Shown one piece after another: positions 25,731 through 39,992 of a stretch of 64,000 nucleotides of DNA. Positions within the stretch are counted from its first letter, which is position 1; each line of letters starts with the position of its first letter. Origin of the DNA: Skeletonema tropicum (Eukaryota > Bacillariophyta > Thalassiosirophyceae > Thalassiosirales > Thalassiosiraceae). The notes below the pieces were generated by a model. The model made no database searches. It was not told the DNA's origin and worked only from the letters and a program-made list of their open reading frames with translations. The stretch lies in the NCBI GenBank assembly GCA_037178625.1, contig CM074131.1:124001-188000 (forward strand). The letters run 5' to 3'. Made by a program: the position numbers and the translations under genes.

Positions 25731-26857
25731 TGCTACTTTTGCCTTTTGCCTTTCATTCGGCGGCCCCCCAAATATTGTACCTGCCTACAAGAGATAAAAT
25801 GTACGATACAAAGATACAATGCACTTTCCTACTACAATACCCGCCTTCACCCTTTCCCTTTCTTTTGCTCGGCCTTTCGCCTAGGTCTGGTGGGCGAATT
25901 AATTTCGCTTCACTTGAGAGAAGTCGCGATGGAGAAGCGGCTGCGTTGTATTTGTGTCATTCATCGTCCGTCTATCTGTATCTTCAGTCATCCAACTCCT
26001 GCTGATCCTGCTTTGGCTCCATCTTCATGAGAAGCGTTTCCCCCTATCAGCTATATATCGTAGATCGAAGATGAAATCTTCCACACGCGTCTACTAGTAC
26101 ACTAGACTAGACTGGCTATTTGCGCTGCTGAGACGAGTGCCGAGTGCCGAGTGCCAAGTGCACTGCTTCCCACGAAGAGTCCAGTCTGCCGAGACCAGAT
26201 TGGCTCCAGCTCGAGATCGCTTCGGATTCGAATTCGAATCCATTCATACATAGCATACATAGTGAAACGGTCTCTGTGTAGTCAGTCCTCTCCTGAGCTG
26301 AGGATGACGAGCAATACATATACATACGATACATCGAGTGATGGATCTTCTGCTATCAGTTTCGAATTGCTCAAGAATTGTGGCACAGCTCACGCAAGAA
26401 TTATTGTGCCAGACACAATCAATTCAGCTAGCTCTGGGGCAATGTTGAGCTTCTGTATCAAGGTAAGTTAAGATTGCGGCAGGTCTGCCGAAATAGCAAG
26501 TTAAGCCATCACATCACTTGAGTGACTTGCCCGCGGCTGACCTCTAGTCAACTTCGTCTTGAGCTTGAGTTCAAGAAGTTGAGTTTCGTCGAGCGAAGCA
26601 GAGCTTGACCTTGACCTTGACTGTTTCGTTTGGTTCGATACATACGTATCTTCAAAGGAATTAGAAGAAGAGGACGCAGTTTCAGCGCAAAACAAAACCG
26701 CAGCAGTAACACATCATCATGAGTACTTCGAACTTCGATGATGGATTTGATGCCTGCTCGCCGGTAAGTAATTACTTAGTCAATGAAAGTAGCTATATAC
26801 CTACATTGACTCAGACTATATATACAGTTTATATTGTTAGTATGGTCCCGGTGCGAC

Positions 26858-26976
26858 AGGAACGACCATACCACAGTGACAGCACCGCTTCCCGTCTGCT
26901 CAGCGAAGTTAAGCACTGTCGGGCCAGGTTAGTACTACGGTGGGGGACCACGTTGGAATCCCTGGTGTTGTTCTTT
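26858..26976 (+). rRNA. 5S rRNA, copy 11
   Basis: Consensus copy with C at position 9; GTGATGG form downstream. Confidence 0.95.
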
Positions 26977-28103
26977 TGCTACTTTTGCCTTTTGCCTTTC
27001 ATTCGGCGGCCCCCCAAATATTGTACCTGCCTACAAGAGATAAAATGTACGATACAAAGATACAATGCACTTTCCTACTACAATACCCGCCTTCACCCTT
27101 TCCCTTTCTTTTGCTCGGCCTTTCGCCTAGGTCTGGTGGGCGAATTAATTTCGCTTCACTTGAGAGAAGTCGCGATGGAGAAGCGGCTGCGTTGTATTTG
27201 TGTCATTCATCGTCCGTCTATCTGTATCTTCAGTCATCCAACTCCTGCTGATCCTGCTTTGGCTCCATCTTCATGAGAAGCGTTTCCCCCTATCAGCTAT
27301 ATATCGTAGATCGAAGATGAAATCTTCCACACGCGTCTACTAGTACACTAGACTAGACTGGCTATTTGCGCTGCTGAGACGAGTGCCGAGTGCCGAGTGC
27401 CAAGTGCACTGCTTCCCACGAAGAGTCCAGTCTGCCGAGACCAGATTGGCTCCAGCTCGAGATCGCTTCGGATTCGAATTCGAATCCATTCATACATAGC
27501 ATACATAGTGAAACGGTCTCTGTGTAGTCAGTCCTCTCCTGAGCTGAGGATGACGAGCAATACATATACATACGATACATCGAGTGATGGATCTTCTGCT
27601 ATCAGTTTCGAATTGCTCAAGAATTGTGGCACAGCTCACGCAAGAATTATTGTGCCAGACACAATCAATTCAGCTAGCTCTGGGGCAATGTTGAGCTTCT
27701 GTATCAAGGTAAGTTAAGATTGCGGCAGGTCTGCCGAAATAGCAAGTTAAGCCATCACATCACTTGAGTGACTTGCCCGCGGCTGACCTCTAGTCAACTT
27801 CGTCTTGAGCTTGAGTTCAAGAAGTTGAGTTTCGTCGAGCGAAGCAGAGCTTGACCTTGACCTTGACTGTTTCGTTTGGTTCGATACATACGTATCTTCA
27901 AAGGAATTAGAAGAAGAGGACGCAGTTTCAGCGCAAAACAAAACCGCAGCAGTAACACATCATCATGAGTACTTCGAACTTCGATGATGGATTTGATGCC
28001 TGCTCGCCGGTAAGTAATTACTTAGTCAATGAAAGTAGCTATATACCTACATTGACTCAGACTATATATACAGTTTATATTGTTAGTATGGTCCCGGTGC
28101 GAC

Positions 28104-28222
28104 AGGAACGACCATACCACAGTGACAGCACCGCTTCCCGTCTGCTCAGCGAAGTTAAGCACTGTCGGGCCAGGTTAGTACTACGGTGGGGGACCACGTT
28201 GGAATCCCTGGTGTTGTTCTTT
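28104..28222 (+). rRNA. 5S rRNA, copy 12
   Basis: Consensus copy with C at position 9. The last unit with the GTGAATGG form; all later units have GTGATGG. Confidence 0.95.
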
Positions 28223-29350
28223 TGCTACTTTTGCCTTTTGCCTTTCATTCGGCGGCCCCCCAAATATTGTACCTGCCTACAAGAGATAAAATGTACGATA
28301 CAAAGATACAATGCACTTTCCTACTACAATACCCGCCTTCACCCTTTCCCTTTCTTTTGCTCGGCCTTTCGCCTAGGTCTGGTGGGCGAATTAATTTCGC
28401 TTCACTTGAGAGAAGTCGCGATGGAGAAGCGGCTGCGTTGTATTTGTGTCATTCATCGTCCGTCTATCTGTATCTTCAGTCATCCAACTCCTGCTGATCC
28501 TGCTTTGGCTCCATCTTCATGAGAAGCGTTTCCCCCTATCAGCTATATATCGTAGATCGAAGATGAAATCTTCCACACGCGTCTACTAGTACACTAGACT
28601 AGACTGGCTATTTGCGCTGCTGAGACGAGTGCCGAGTGCCGAGTGCCAAGTGCACTGCTTCCCACGAAGAGTCCAGTCTGCCGAGACCAGATTGGCTCCA
28701 GCTCGAGATCGCTTCGGATTCGAATTCGAATCCATTCATACATAGCATACATAGTGAAACGGTCTCTGTGTAGTCAGTCCTCTCCTGAGCTGAGGATGAC
28801 GAGCAATACATATACATACGATACATCGAGTGAATGGATCTTCTGCTATCAGTTTCGAATTGCTCAAGAATTGTGGCACAGCTCACGCAAGAATTATTGT
28901 GCCAGACACAATCAATTCAGCTAGCTCTGGGGCAATGTTGAGCTTCTGTATCAAGGTAAGTTAAGATTGCGGCAGGTCTGCCGAAATAGCAAGTTAAGCC
29001 ATCACATCACTTGAGTGACTTGCCCGCGGCTGACCTCTAGTCAACTTCGTCTTGAGCTTGAGTTCAAGAAGTTGAGTTTCGTCGAGCGAAGCAGAGCTTG
29101 ACCTTGACCTTGACTGTTTCGTTTGGTTCGATACATACGTATCTTCAAAGGAATTAGAAGAAGAGGACGCAGTTTCAGCGCAAAACAAAACCGCAGCAGT
29201 AACACATCATCATGAGTACTTCGAACTTCGATGATGGATTTGATGCCTGCTCGCCGGTAAGTAATTACTTAGTCAATGAAAGTAGCTATATACCTACATT
29301 GACTCAGACTATATATACAGTTTATATTGTTAGTATGGTCCCGGTGCGAC

Positions 29351-29469
29351 AGGAACGATCATACCACAGTGACAGCACCGCTTCCCGTCTGCTCAGCGAA
29401 GTTAAGCACTGTCGGGCCAGGTTAGTACTACGGTGGGGGACCACGTTGGAATCCCTGGTGTTGTTCTTT
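29351..29469 (+). rRNA. 5S rRNA, copy 13
   Basis: T at position 9 inside an otherwise central-type unit. Only two GAGTGCC heptamers follow. Confidence 0.95.
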
Positions 29470-30589
29470 TGCTACTTTTGCCTTTTGCCTTTCATTCGGC
29501 GGCCCCCCAAATATTGTACCTGCCTACAAGAGATAAAATGTACGATACAAAGATACAATGCACTTTCCTACTACAATACCCGCCTTCACCCTTTCCCTTT
29601 CTTTTGCTCGGCCTTTCGCCTAGGTCTGGTGGGCGAATTAATTTCGCTTCACTTGAGAGAAGTCGCGATGGAGAAGCGGCTGCGTTGTATTTGTGTCATT
29701 CATCGTCCGTCTATCTGTATCTTCAGTCATCCAACTCCTGCTGATCCTGCTTTGGCTCCATCTTCATGAGAAGCGTTTCCCCCTATCAGCTATATATCGT
29801 AGATCGAAGATGAAATCTTCCACACGCGTCTACTAGTACACTAGACTAGACTGGCTATTTGCGCTGCTGAGACGAGTGCCGAGTGCCAAGTGCACTGCTT
29901 CCCACGAAGAGTCCAGTCTGCCGAGACCAGATTGGCTCCAGCTCGAGATCGCTTCGGATTCGAATTCGAATCCATTCATACATAGCATACATAGTGAAAC
30001 GGTCTCTGTGTAGTCAGTCCTCTCCTGAGCTGAGGATGACGAGCAATACATATACATACGATACATCGAGTGATGGATCTTCTGCTATCAGTTTCGAATT
30101 GCTCAAGAATTGTGGCACAGCTCACGCAAGAATTATTGTGCCAGACACAATCAATTCAGCTAGCTCTGGGGCAATGTTGAGCTTCTGTATCAAGGTAAGT
30201 TAAGATTGCGGCAGGTCTGCCGAAATAGCAAGTTAAGCCATCACATCACTTGAGTGACTTGCCCGCGGCTGACCTCTAGTCAACTTCGTCTTGAGCTTGA
30301 GTTCAAGAAGTTGAGTTTCGTCGAGCGAAGCAGAGCTTGACCTTGACCTTGACTGTTTCGTTTGGTTCGATACATACGTATCTTCAAAGGAATTAGAAGA
30401 AGAGGACGCAGTTTCAGCGCAAAACAAAACCGCAGCAGTAACACATCATCATGAGTACTTCGAACTTCGATGATGGATTTGATGCCTGCTCGCCGGTAAG
30501 TAATTACTTAGTCAATGAAAGTAGCTATATACCTACATTGACTCAGACTATATATACAGTTTATATTGTTAGTATGGTCCCGGTGCGAC

Positions 30590-30708
30590 AGGAACGACCA
30601 TACCACAGTGACAGCACCGCTTCCCGTCTGCTCAGCGAAGTTAAGCACTGTCGGGCCAGGTTAGTACTACGGTGGGGGACCACGTTGGAATCCCTGGTGT
30701 TGTTCTTT
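30590..30708 (+). rRNA. 5S rRNA, copy 14
   Basis: C at position 9; two GAGTGCC heptamers; 1,239 bp to the next copy. Confidence 0.95.
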
Positions 30709-31828
30709 TGCTACTTTTGCCTTTTGCCTTTCATTCGGCGGCCCCCCAAATATTGTACCTGCCTACAAGAGATAAAATGTACGATACAAAGATACAATGC
30801 ACTTTCCTACTACAATACCCGCCTTCACCCTTTCCCTTTCTTTTGCTCGGCCTTTCGCCTAGGTCTGGTGGGCGAATTAATTTCGCTTCACTTGAGAGAA
30901 GTCGCGATGGAGAAGCGGCTGCGTTGTATTTGTGTCATTCATCGTCCGTCTATCTGTATCTTCAGTCATCCAACTCCTGCTGATCCTGCTTTGGCTCCAT
31001 CTTCATGAGAAGCGTTTCCCCCTATCAGCTATATATCGTAGATCGAAGATGAAATCTTCCACACGCGTCTACTAGTACACTAGACTAGACTGGCTATTTG
31101 CGCTGCTGAGACGAGTGCCGAGTGCCAAGTGCACTGCTTCCCACGAAGAGTCCAGTCTGCCGAGACCAGATTGGCTCCAGCTCGAGATCGCTTCGGATTC
31201 GAATTCGAATCCATTCATACATAGCATACATAGTGAAACGGTCTCTGTGTAGTCAGTCCTCTCCTGAGCTGAGGATGACGAGCAATACATATACATACGA
31301 TACATCGAGTGATGGATCTTCTGCTATCAGTTTCGAATTGCTCAAGAATTGTGGCACAGCTCACGCAAGAATTATTGTGCCAGACACAATCAATTCAGCT
31401 AGCTCTGGGGCAATGTTGAGCTTCTGTATCAAGGTAAGTTAAGATTGCGGCAGGTCTGCCGAAATAGCAAGTTAAGCCATCACATCACTTGAGTGACTTG
31501 CCCGCGGCTGACCTCTAGTCAACTTCGTCTTGAGCTTGAGTTCAAGAAGTTGAGTTTCGTCGAGCGAAGCAGAGCTTGACCTTGACCTTGACTGTTTCGT
31601 TTGGTTCGATACATACGTATCTTCAAAGGAATTAGAAGAAGAGGACGCAGTTTCAGCGCAAAACAAAACCGCAGCAGTAACACATCATCATGAGTACTTC
31701 GAACTTCGATGATGGATTTGATGCCTGCTCGCCGGTAAGTAATTACTTAGTCAATGAAAGTAGCTATATACCTACATTGACTCAGACTATATATACAGTT
31801 TATATTGTTAGTATGGTCCCGGTGCGAC

Positions 31829-31947
31829 AGGAACGACCATACCACAGTGACAGCACCGCTTCCCGTCTGCTCAGCGAAGTTAAGCACTGTCGGGCCAGGT
31901 TAGTACTACGGTGGGGGACCACGTTGGAATCCCTGGTGTTGTTCTTT
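31829..31947 (+). rRNA. 5S rRNA, copy 15
   Basis: C at position 9; two GAGTGCC heptamers follow. Confidence 0.95.
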
Positions 31948-33057
31948 TGCTACTTTTGCCTTTTGCCTTTCATTCGGCGGCCCCCCAAATATTGTACCTG
32001 CCTACAAGAGATAAAATGTACGATACAAAGATACAATGCACTTTCCTACTACAATACCCGCCTTCACCCTTTCCCTTTCTTTTGCTCGGCCTTTCGCCTA
32101 GGTCTGGTGGGCGAATTAATTTCGCTTCACTTGAGAGAAGTCGCGATGGAGAAGCGGCTGCGTTGTATTTGTGTCATTCATCGTCCGTCTATCTGTATCT
32201 TCAGTCATCCAACTCCTGCTGATCCTGCTTTGGCTCCATCTTCATGAGAAGCGTTTCCCCCTATCAGCTATATATCGTAGATCGAAGATGAAATCTTCCA
32301 CACGCGTCTACTAGTACACTAGACTAGACTGGCTATTTGCGCTGCTGAGACGAGTGCCGAGTGCCAAGTGCACTGCTTCCCACGAAGAGTCCAGTCTGCC
32401 GAGACCAGATTGGCTCCAGCTCGAGATCGCTTCGGATTCGAATTCGAATCCATTCATACATAGCATACATAGTGAAACGGTCTCTGTGTAGTCAGTCCTC
32501 TCCTGAGCTGAGGATGACGAGCAATACATATACATACGATACATCGAGTGATGGATCTTCTGCTATCAGTTTCGAATTGCTCAAGAATTGTGGCACAGCT
32601 CACGCAAGAATTATTGTGCCAGACACAATCAATTCAGCTAGCTCTGGGGCAATGTTGAGCTTCTGTATCAAGGTAAGTTAAGATTGCGGCAGGTCTGCCG
32701 AAATAGCAAGTTAAGCCATCACATCACTTGAGTGACTTGCCCGCGGCTGACCTCTAGTCAACTTCGTCTTGAGCTTGAGTTCAAGAAGTTGAGTTTCGTC
32801 GAGCGAAGCAGAGCTTGACCTTGACTGTTTCGTTTGGTTCGATACATACGTATCTTCAAAGGAATTAGAAGAAGAGGACGCAGTTTCAGCGCAAAACAAA
32901 ACCGCAGCAGTAACACATCATCATGAGTACTTCGAACTTCGATGATGGATTTGATGCCTGCTCGCCGGTAAGTAATTAGTCAATGAAAGTAGCTATATAC
33001 CTACATTGACTCAGACTATATATACAGTTTATATTGTTAGTATGGTCCCGGTGCGAC

Positions 33058-33176
33058 AGGAACGACCATACCACAGTGACAGCACCGCTTCCCGTCTGCT
33101 CAGCGAAGTTAAGCACTGTCGGGCCAGGTTAGTACTACGGTGGGGGACCACGTTGGAATCCCTGGTGTTGTTCTTT
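33058..33176 (+). rRNA. 5S rRNA, copy 16
   Basis: C at position 9. First unit of the right-end block with the 6-bp deletion upstream and the short GTAAGTAATTAG form. Confidence 0.95.
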
Positions 33177-34292
33177 TGCTACTTTTGCCTTTTGCCTTTC
33201 ATTCGGCGGCCCCCCAATATTGTACCTGCCTACAAGAGATAAAATGTACGATACAAAGATACAATGCACTTACCTACTACAATACCCGCCTTCACCCTTT
33301 CCCTTTCTTTTGCTCGGCCTTTCGCCTAGGTCTGGTGGGCGAATTAATTTCGCTTCACTTGAGAGAAGTCGCGATGGAGAAGCGGCTGCGTTGTATTTGT
33401 GTCATTCATCGTCCGTCTATCTGTATCTTCAGTCATCCAACTCCTGCTGATCCTGCTTTGGCTCCATCTTCATGAGAAGCGTTTCCCCCTATCAGCTATA
33501 TATCGTAGATCGAAGATGAAATCTTCCACACGCGTCTACTAGTACACTAGACTAGACTGGCTATTTGCGCTGCTGAGACGAGTGCCGAGTGCCGAGTGCC
33601 AAGTGCACTGCTTCCCACGAAGAGTCCAGTCTGCCGAGACCAGATTGGCTCCAGCTCGAGATCGCTTCGGATTCGAATTCGAATCCATTCATACATAGCA
33701 TACATAGTGAAACGGTCTCTGTGTAGTCAGTCCTCTCCTGAGCTGAGGATGACGAGCAATACATATACATACGATACATCGAGTGATGGATCTTCTGCTA
33801 TCAGTTTCGAATTGCTCAAGAATTGTGGCACAGCTCACGCAAGAATTATTGTGCCAGACACAATCAATTCAGCTAGCTCTGGGGCAATGTTGAGCTTCTG
33901 TATCAAGGTAAGTTAAGATTGCGGCAGGTCTGCCGAAATAGCAAGTTAAGCCATCACATCACTTGAGTGACTTGCCCGCGGCTGACCTCTAGTCAACTTC
34001 GTCTTGAGCTTGAGTTCAAGAAGTTGAGTTTCGTCGAGCGAAGCAGAGCTTGACCTTGACTGTTTCGTTTGGTTCGATACATACGTATCTTCAAAGGAAT
34101 TAGAAGAAGAGGACGCAGTTTCAGCGCAAAACAAAACCGCAGCAGTAACACATCATCATGAGTACTTCGAACTTCGATGATGGATTTGATGCCTGCTCGC
34201 CGGTAAGTAATTAGTCAATGAAAGTAGCTATATACCTACATTGACTCAGACTATATATACAGTTTATATTGTTAGTATGGTCCCGGTGCGAC

Positions 34293-34411
34293 AGGAACGA
34301 TCATACCACAGTGACAGCACCGCTTCCCGTCTGCTCAGCGAAGTTAAGCACTGTCGGGCCAGGTTAGTACTACGGTGGGGGACCACGTTGGAATCCCTGG
34401 TGTTGTTCTTT
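34293..34411 (+). rRNA. 5S rRNA, copy 17
   Basis: T at position 9, with the short GTAAGTAATTAG upstream form and two heptamers downstream. Confidence 0.95.
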
Positions 34412-35525
34412 TGCTACTTTTGCCTTTTGCCTTTCATTCGGCGGCCCCCCAAATATTGTACCTGCCTACAAGAGATAAAATGTACGATACAAAGATACAA
34501 TGCACTTTCCTACTACAATACCCGCCTTCACCCTTTCCCTTTCTTTTGCTCGGCCTTTCGCCTAGGTCTGGTGGGCGAATTAATTTCGCTTCACTTGAGA
34601 GAAGTCGCGATGGAGAAGCGGCTGCGTTGTATTTGTGTCATTCATCGTCCGTCTATCTGTATCTTCAGTCATCCAACTCCTGCTGATCCTGCTTTGGCTC
34701 CATCTTCATGAGAAGCGTTTCCCCCTATCAGCTATATATCGTAGATCGAAGATGAAATCTTCCACACGCGTCTACTAGTACACTAGACTAGACTGGCTAT
34801 TTGCGCTGCTGAGACGAGTGCCGAGTGCCAAGTGCACTGCTTCCCACGAAGAGTCCAGTCTGCCGAGACCAGATTGGCTCCAGCTCGAGATCGCTTCGGA
34901 TTCGAATTCGAATCCATTCATACATAGCATACATAGTGAAACGGTCTCTGTGTAGTCAGTCCTCTCCTGAGCTGAGGATGACGAGCAATACATATACATA
35001 CGATACATCGAGTGATGGATCTTCTGCTATCAGTTTCGAATTGCTCAAGAATTGTGGCACAGCTCACGCAAGAATTATTGTGCCAGACACAATCAATTCA
35101 GCTAGCTCTGGGGCAATGTTGAGCTTCTGTATCAAGGTAAGTTAAGATTGCGGCAGGTCTGCCGAAATAGCAAGTTAAGCCATCACATCACTTGAGTGAC
35201 TTGCCCGCGGCTGACCTCTAGTCAACTTCGTCTTGAGCTTGAGTTCAAGAAGTTGAGTTTCGTCGAGCGAAGCAGAGCTTGACCTTGACTGTTTCGTTTG
35301 GTTCGATACATACGTATCTTCAAAGGAATTAGAAGAAGAGGACGCAGTTTCAGCGCAAAACAAAACCGCAGCAGTAACACATCATCATGAGTACTTCGAA
35401 CTTCGATGATGGATTTGATGCCTGCTCGCCGGTAAGTAAGTACTTAGTCAATGAAAGTAGCTATATACCTACATTGACTCAGACTATATATACAGTTTAT
35501 ATTGTTAGTATGGTCCCGGTGCGAC

Positions 35526-35644
35526 AGGAACGACCATACCACAGTGACAGCACCGCTTCCCGTCTGCTCAGCGAAGTTAAGCACTGTCGGGCCAGGTTAG
35601 TACTACGGTGGGGGACCACGTTGGAATCCCTGGTGTTGTTCTTT
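35526..35644 (+). rRNA. 5S rRNA, copy 18
   Basis: C at position 9. Its heptamer tract is interrupted by a unique GCCGGCC (around 36056), and the upstream form GTAAGTAAGTACTTAG is shared with copies 1 and 2. Confidence 0.95.
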
Positions 35645-36762
35645 TGCTACTTTTGCCTTTTGCCTTTCATTCGGCGGCCCCCCAATATTGTACCTGCCTA
35701 CAAGAGATAAAATGTACGATACAAAGATACAATGCACTTTACCTACTACAATACCCGCCTTCACCCTTTCCCTTTCTTTTGCTCGGCCTTTCGCCTAGGT
35801 CTGGTGGGCGAATTAATTTCGCTTCACTTGAGAGAAGTCGCGATGGAGAAGCGGCTGCGTTGTATTTGTGTCATTCATCGTCCGTCTATCTGTATCTTCA
35901 GTCATCCAACTCCTGCTGATCCTGCTTTGGCTCCATCTTCATGAGAAGCGTTTCCCCCTATCAGCTATATATCGTAGATCGAAGATGAAATCTTCCACAC
36001 GCGTCTACTAGTACACTAGACTAGACTGGCTATTTGCGCTGCTGAGACGAGTGCCGGCCGAGTGCCAAGTGCACTGCTTCCCACGAAGAGTCCAGTCTGC
36101 CGAGACCAGATTGGCTCCAGCTCGAGATCGCTTCGGATTCGAATTCGAATCCATTCATACATAGCATACATAGTGAAACGGTCTCTGTGTAGTCAGTCCT
36201 CTCCTGAGCTGAGGATGACGAGCAATACATATACATACGATACATCGAGTGATGGATCTTCTGCTATCAGTTTCGAATTGCTCAAGAATTGTGGCACAGC
36301 TCACGCAAGAATTATTGTGCCAGACACAATCAATTCAGCTAGCTCTGGGGCAATGTTGAGCTTCTGTATCAAGGTAAGTTAAGATTGCGGCAGGTCTGCC
36401 GAAATAGCAAGTTAAGCCATCACATCACTTGAGTGACTTGCCCGCGGCTGACCTCTAGTCAACTTCGTCTTGAGCTTGAGTTCAAGAAGTTGAGTTTCGT
36501 CGAGCGAAGCAGAGCTTGACCTTGACTGTTTCGTTTGGTTCGATACATACGTATCTTCAAAGGAATTAGAAGAAGAGGACGCAGTTTCAGCGCAAAACAA
36601 AACCGCAGCAGTAACACATCATCATGAGTACTTCGAACTTCGATGATGGATTTGATGCCTGCTCGCCGGTAAGTAATTACTTAGTCAATGAAAGTAGCTA
36701 TATACCTACATTGACTCAGACTATATATACAGTGTATATTGTTAGTATGGTCCCGGTGCGAC

Positions 36763-36881
36763 AGGAACGATCATACCACAGTGACAGCACCGCTTCCCGT
36801 CTGCTCAGCGAAGTTAAGCACTGTCGGGCCAGGTTAGTACTACGGTGTGGGACCACGTTGGAATCCCTGGTGTTGTTCTTT
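36763..36881 (+). rRNA. 5S rRNA, copy 19, variant at position 86
   Basis: T at position 9 and T instead of G at position 86 (36848). The change breaks the closing pair of the GTGG/CCAC hairpin. The spacer is the AAGTACC form shared with copies 1 and 21. Function of this copy is uncertain. Confidence 0.88.
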
Positions 36882-37999
36882 TGCTACTTTTGCCTTTTGC
36901 CTTTCATTTGGCGGCCCCCCAAGTACCTGCCTACAAGAGATAAAATGTACGATACAAAGATACAATGCACTTACCTACTACAATACCCGCCTTCACCCTT
37001 TCCCTTTCTTTTGCTCGGCCTTTCGCCTAGGTCTGGTGGGCGAATTAATTTCGCTTCACTTGAGAGAAGTCGCGATGGAGAAGCGGCTGCGTTGTATTTG
37101 TGTCATTCATCGTCCGTCTATCTGTATCTTCAGTCATCCAACTCCTGCTGATCCTGCTTTGGCTCCATCTTCATGAGAAGCGTTTCCCCCTATCAGCTAT
37201 ATATCGTAGATCGAAGATGAAATCTTCCACACGCGTCTACTAGTACACTAGACTAGACTGGCTATTTGCGCTGCTGAGACGAGTGCCGAGTGCCGAGTGC
37301 CGAGTGCCAAGTGCACTGCTTCCCACGAAGAGTCCAGTCTGCCGAGACCAGATTGGCTCCAGCTCGAGATCGCTTCGGATTCGAATTCGAATCCATTCAT
37401 ACATAGCATACATAGTGAAACGGTCTCTGTGTAGTCAGTCCTCTCCTGAGCTGAGGATGACGAGCAATACATATACATACGATACATCGAGTGATGGATC
37501 TTCTGCTATCAGTTTCGAATTGCTCAAGAATTGTGGCACAGCTCACGCAAGAATTATTGTGCCAGACACAATCAATTCAGCTAGCTCTGGGGCAATGTTG
37601 AGCTTCTGTATCAAGGTAAGTTAAGATTGCGGCAGGTCTGCCGAAATAGCAAGTTAAGCCATCACATCACTTGAGTGACTTGCCCGCGGCTGACCTCTAG
37701 TCAACTTCGTCTTGAGCTTGAGTTCAAGAAGTTGAGTTTCGTCGAGCGAAGCAGAGCTTGACCTTGACTGTTTCGTTTGGTTCGATACATACGTATCTTC
37801 AAAGGAATTAGAAGAAGAGGACGCAGTTTCAGCGCAAAACAAAACCGCAGCAGTAACACATCATCATGAGTACTTCGAACTTCGATGATGGATTTGATGC
37901 CTGCTCGCCGGTAAGTAATAGTCAATGAAAGTAGCTATATACCTACATTGACTCAGACTATATATACAGTTTATATTGTTAGTATGGTCCCGGTGCGAC

Positions 38000-38118
38000 A
38001 GGAACGACCATACCACAGTGACAGCACCGCTTCCCGTCTGCTCAGCGAAGTTAAGCACTGTCGGGCCAGGTTAGTACTACGGTGGGGGACCACGTTGGAA
38101 TCCCTGGTGTTGTTCTTT
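38000..38118 (+). rRNA. 5S rRNA, copy 20
   Basis: C at position 9, with the shortest upstream form (GTAAGTAATAG) and the central-type spacer. Confidence 0.95.
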
Positions 38119-39232
38119 TGCTACTTTTGCCTTTTGCCTTTCATTCGGCGGCCCCCCAAATATTGTACCTGCCTACAAGAGATAAAATGTACGATACAAA
38201 GATACAATGCACTTTCCTACTACAATACCCGCCTTCACCCTTTCCCTTTCTTTTGCTCGGCCTTTCGCCTAGGTCTGGTGGGCGAATTAATTTCGCTTCA
38301 CTTGAGAGAAGTCGCGATGGAGAAGCGGCTGCGTTGTATTTGTGTCATTCATCGTCCGTCTATCTGTATCTTCAGTCATCCAACTCCTGCTGATCCTGCT
38401 TTGGCTCCATCTTCATGAGAAGCGTTTCCCCCTATCAGCTATATATCGTAGATCGAAGATGAAATCTTCCACACGCGTCTACTAGTACACTAGACTAGAC
38501 TGGCTATTTGCGCTGCTGAGACGAGTGCCGAGTGCCAAGTGCACTGCTTCCCACGAAGAGTCCAGTCTGCCGAGACCAGATTGGCTCCAGCTCGAGATCG
38601 CTTCGGATTCGAATTCGAATCCATTCATACATAGCATACATAGTGAAACGGTCTCTGTGTAGTCAGTCCTCTCCTGAGCTGAGGATGACGAGCAATACAT
38701 ATACATACGATACATCGAGTGATGGATCTTCTGCTATCAGTTTCGAATTGCTCAAGAATTGTGGCACAGCTCACGCAAGAATTATTGTGCCAGACACAAT
38801 CAATTCAGCTAGCTCTGGGGCAATGTTGAGCTTCTGTATCAAGGTAAGTTAAGATTGCGGCAGGTCTGCCGAAATAGCAAGTTAAGCCATCACATCACTT
38901 GAGTGACTTGCCCGCGGCTGACCTCTAGTCAACTTCGTCTTGAGCTTGAGTTCAAGAAGTTGAGTTTCGTCGAGCGAAGCAGAGCTTGACCTTGACTGTT
39001 TCGTTTGGTTCGATACATACGTATCTTCAAAGGAATTAGAAGAAGAGGACGCAGTTTCAGCGCAAAACAAAACCGCAGCAGTAACACATCATCATGAGTA
39101 CTTCGAACTTCGATGATGGATTTGATGCCTGCTCGCCGGTAAGTAATTACTTAGTCAATGAAAGTAGCTATATACCTACATTGACTCAGACTATATATAC
39201 AGTGTATATTGTTAGTATGGTCCCGGTGCGAC

Positions 39233-39351
39233 AGGAACGATCATACCACAGTGACAGCACCGCTTCCCGTCTGCTCAGCGAAGTTAAGCACTGTCGGGCC
39301 AGGTTAGTACTACGGTGGGGGACCACGTTGGAATCCCTGGTGTTGTTCTTT
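39233..39351 (+). rRNA. 5S rRNA, copy 21
   Basis: T at position 9, AAGTACC spacer, four heptamers. The last 5S gene of the array; private substitutions downstream include ATACACATAC near 39941. Confidence 0.95.
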
Positions 39352-39992
39352 TGCTACTTTTGCCTTTTGCCTTTCATTTGGCGGCCCCCCAAGTACCTGC
39401 CTACAAGAGATAAAATGTACGATACAAAGATACAATGCACTTACCTACTACAATACCCGCCTTCACCCTTTCCCTTTCTTTTGCTCGGCCTTTCGCCTAG
39501 GTCTGGTGGGCGAATTAATTTCGCTTCACTTGAGAGAAGTCGCGATGGAGAAGCGGCTGCGTTGTATTTGTGTCATTCATCGTCCGTCTATCTGTATCTT
39601 CAGTCATCCAACTCCTGCTGATCCTGCTTTGGCTCCATCTTCATGAGAAGCGTTTCCCCCTATCAGCTATATATCGTAGATCGAAGATGAAATCTTCCAC
39701 ACGCGTCTACTAGTACACTAGACTAGACTGGCTATTTGCGCTGCTGAGACGAGTGCCGAGTGCCGAGTGCCGAGTGCCAAGTGCACTGCTTCCCACGAAG
39801 AGTCCAGTCTGCCGAGACCAGATTGGCTCCAGCTCGAGATCGCTTCGGATTCGAATTCGAATCCATTCATACATAGCATACATAGTGAAACGGTCTCTGT
39901 GTAGTCAGTCCTCTCCTGAGCTGAGGATGACGAGCAATACATACACATACGATACATCGAGTGATGGATCTTCTGCTATCAGTTTCGAATTG

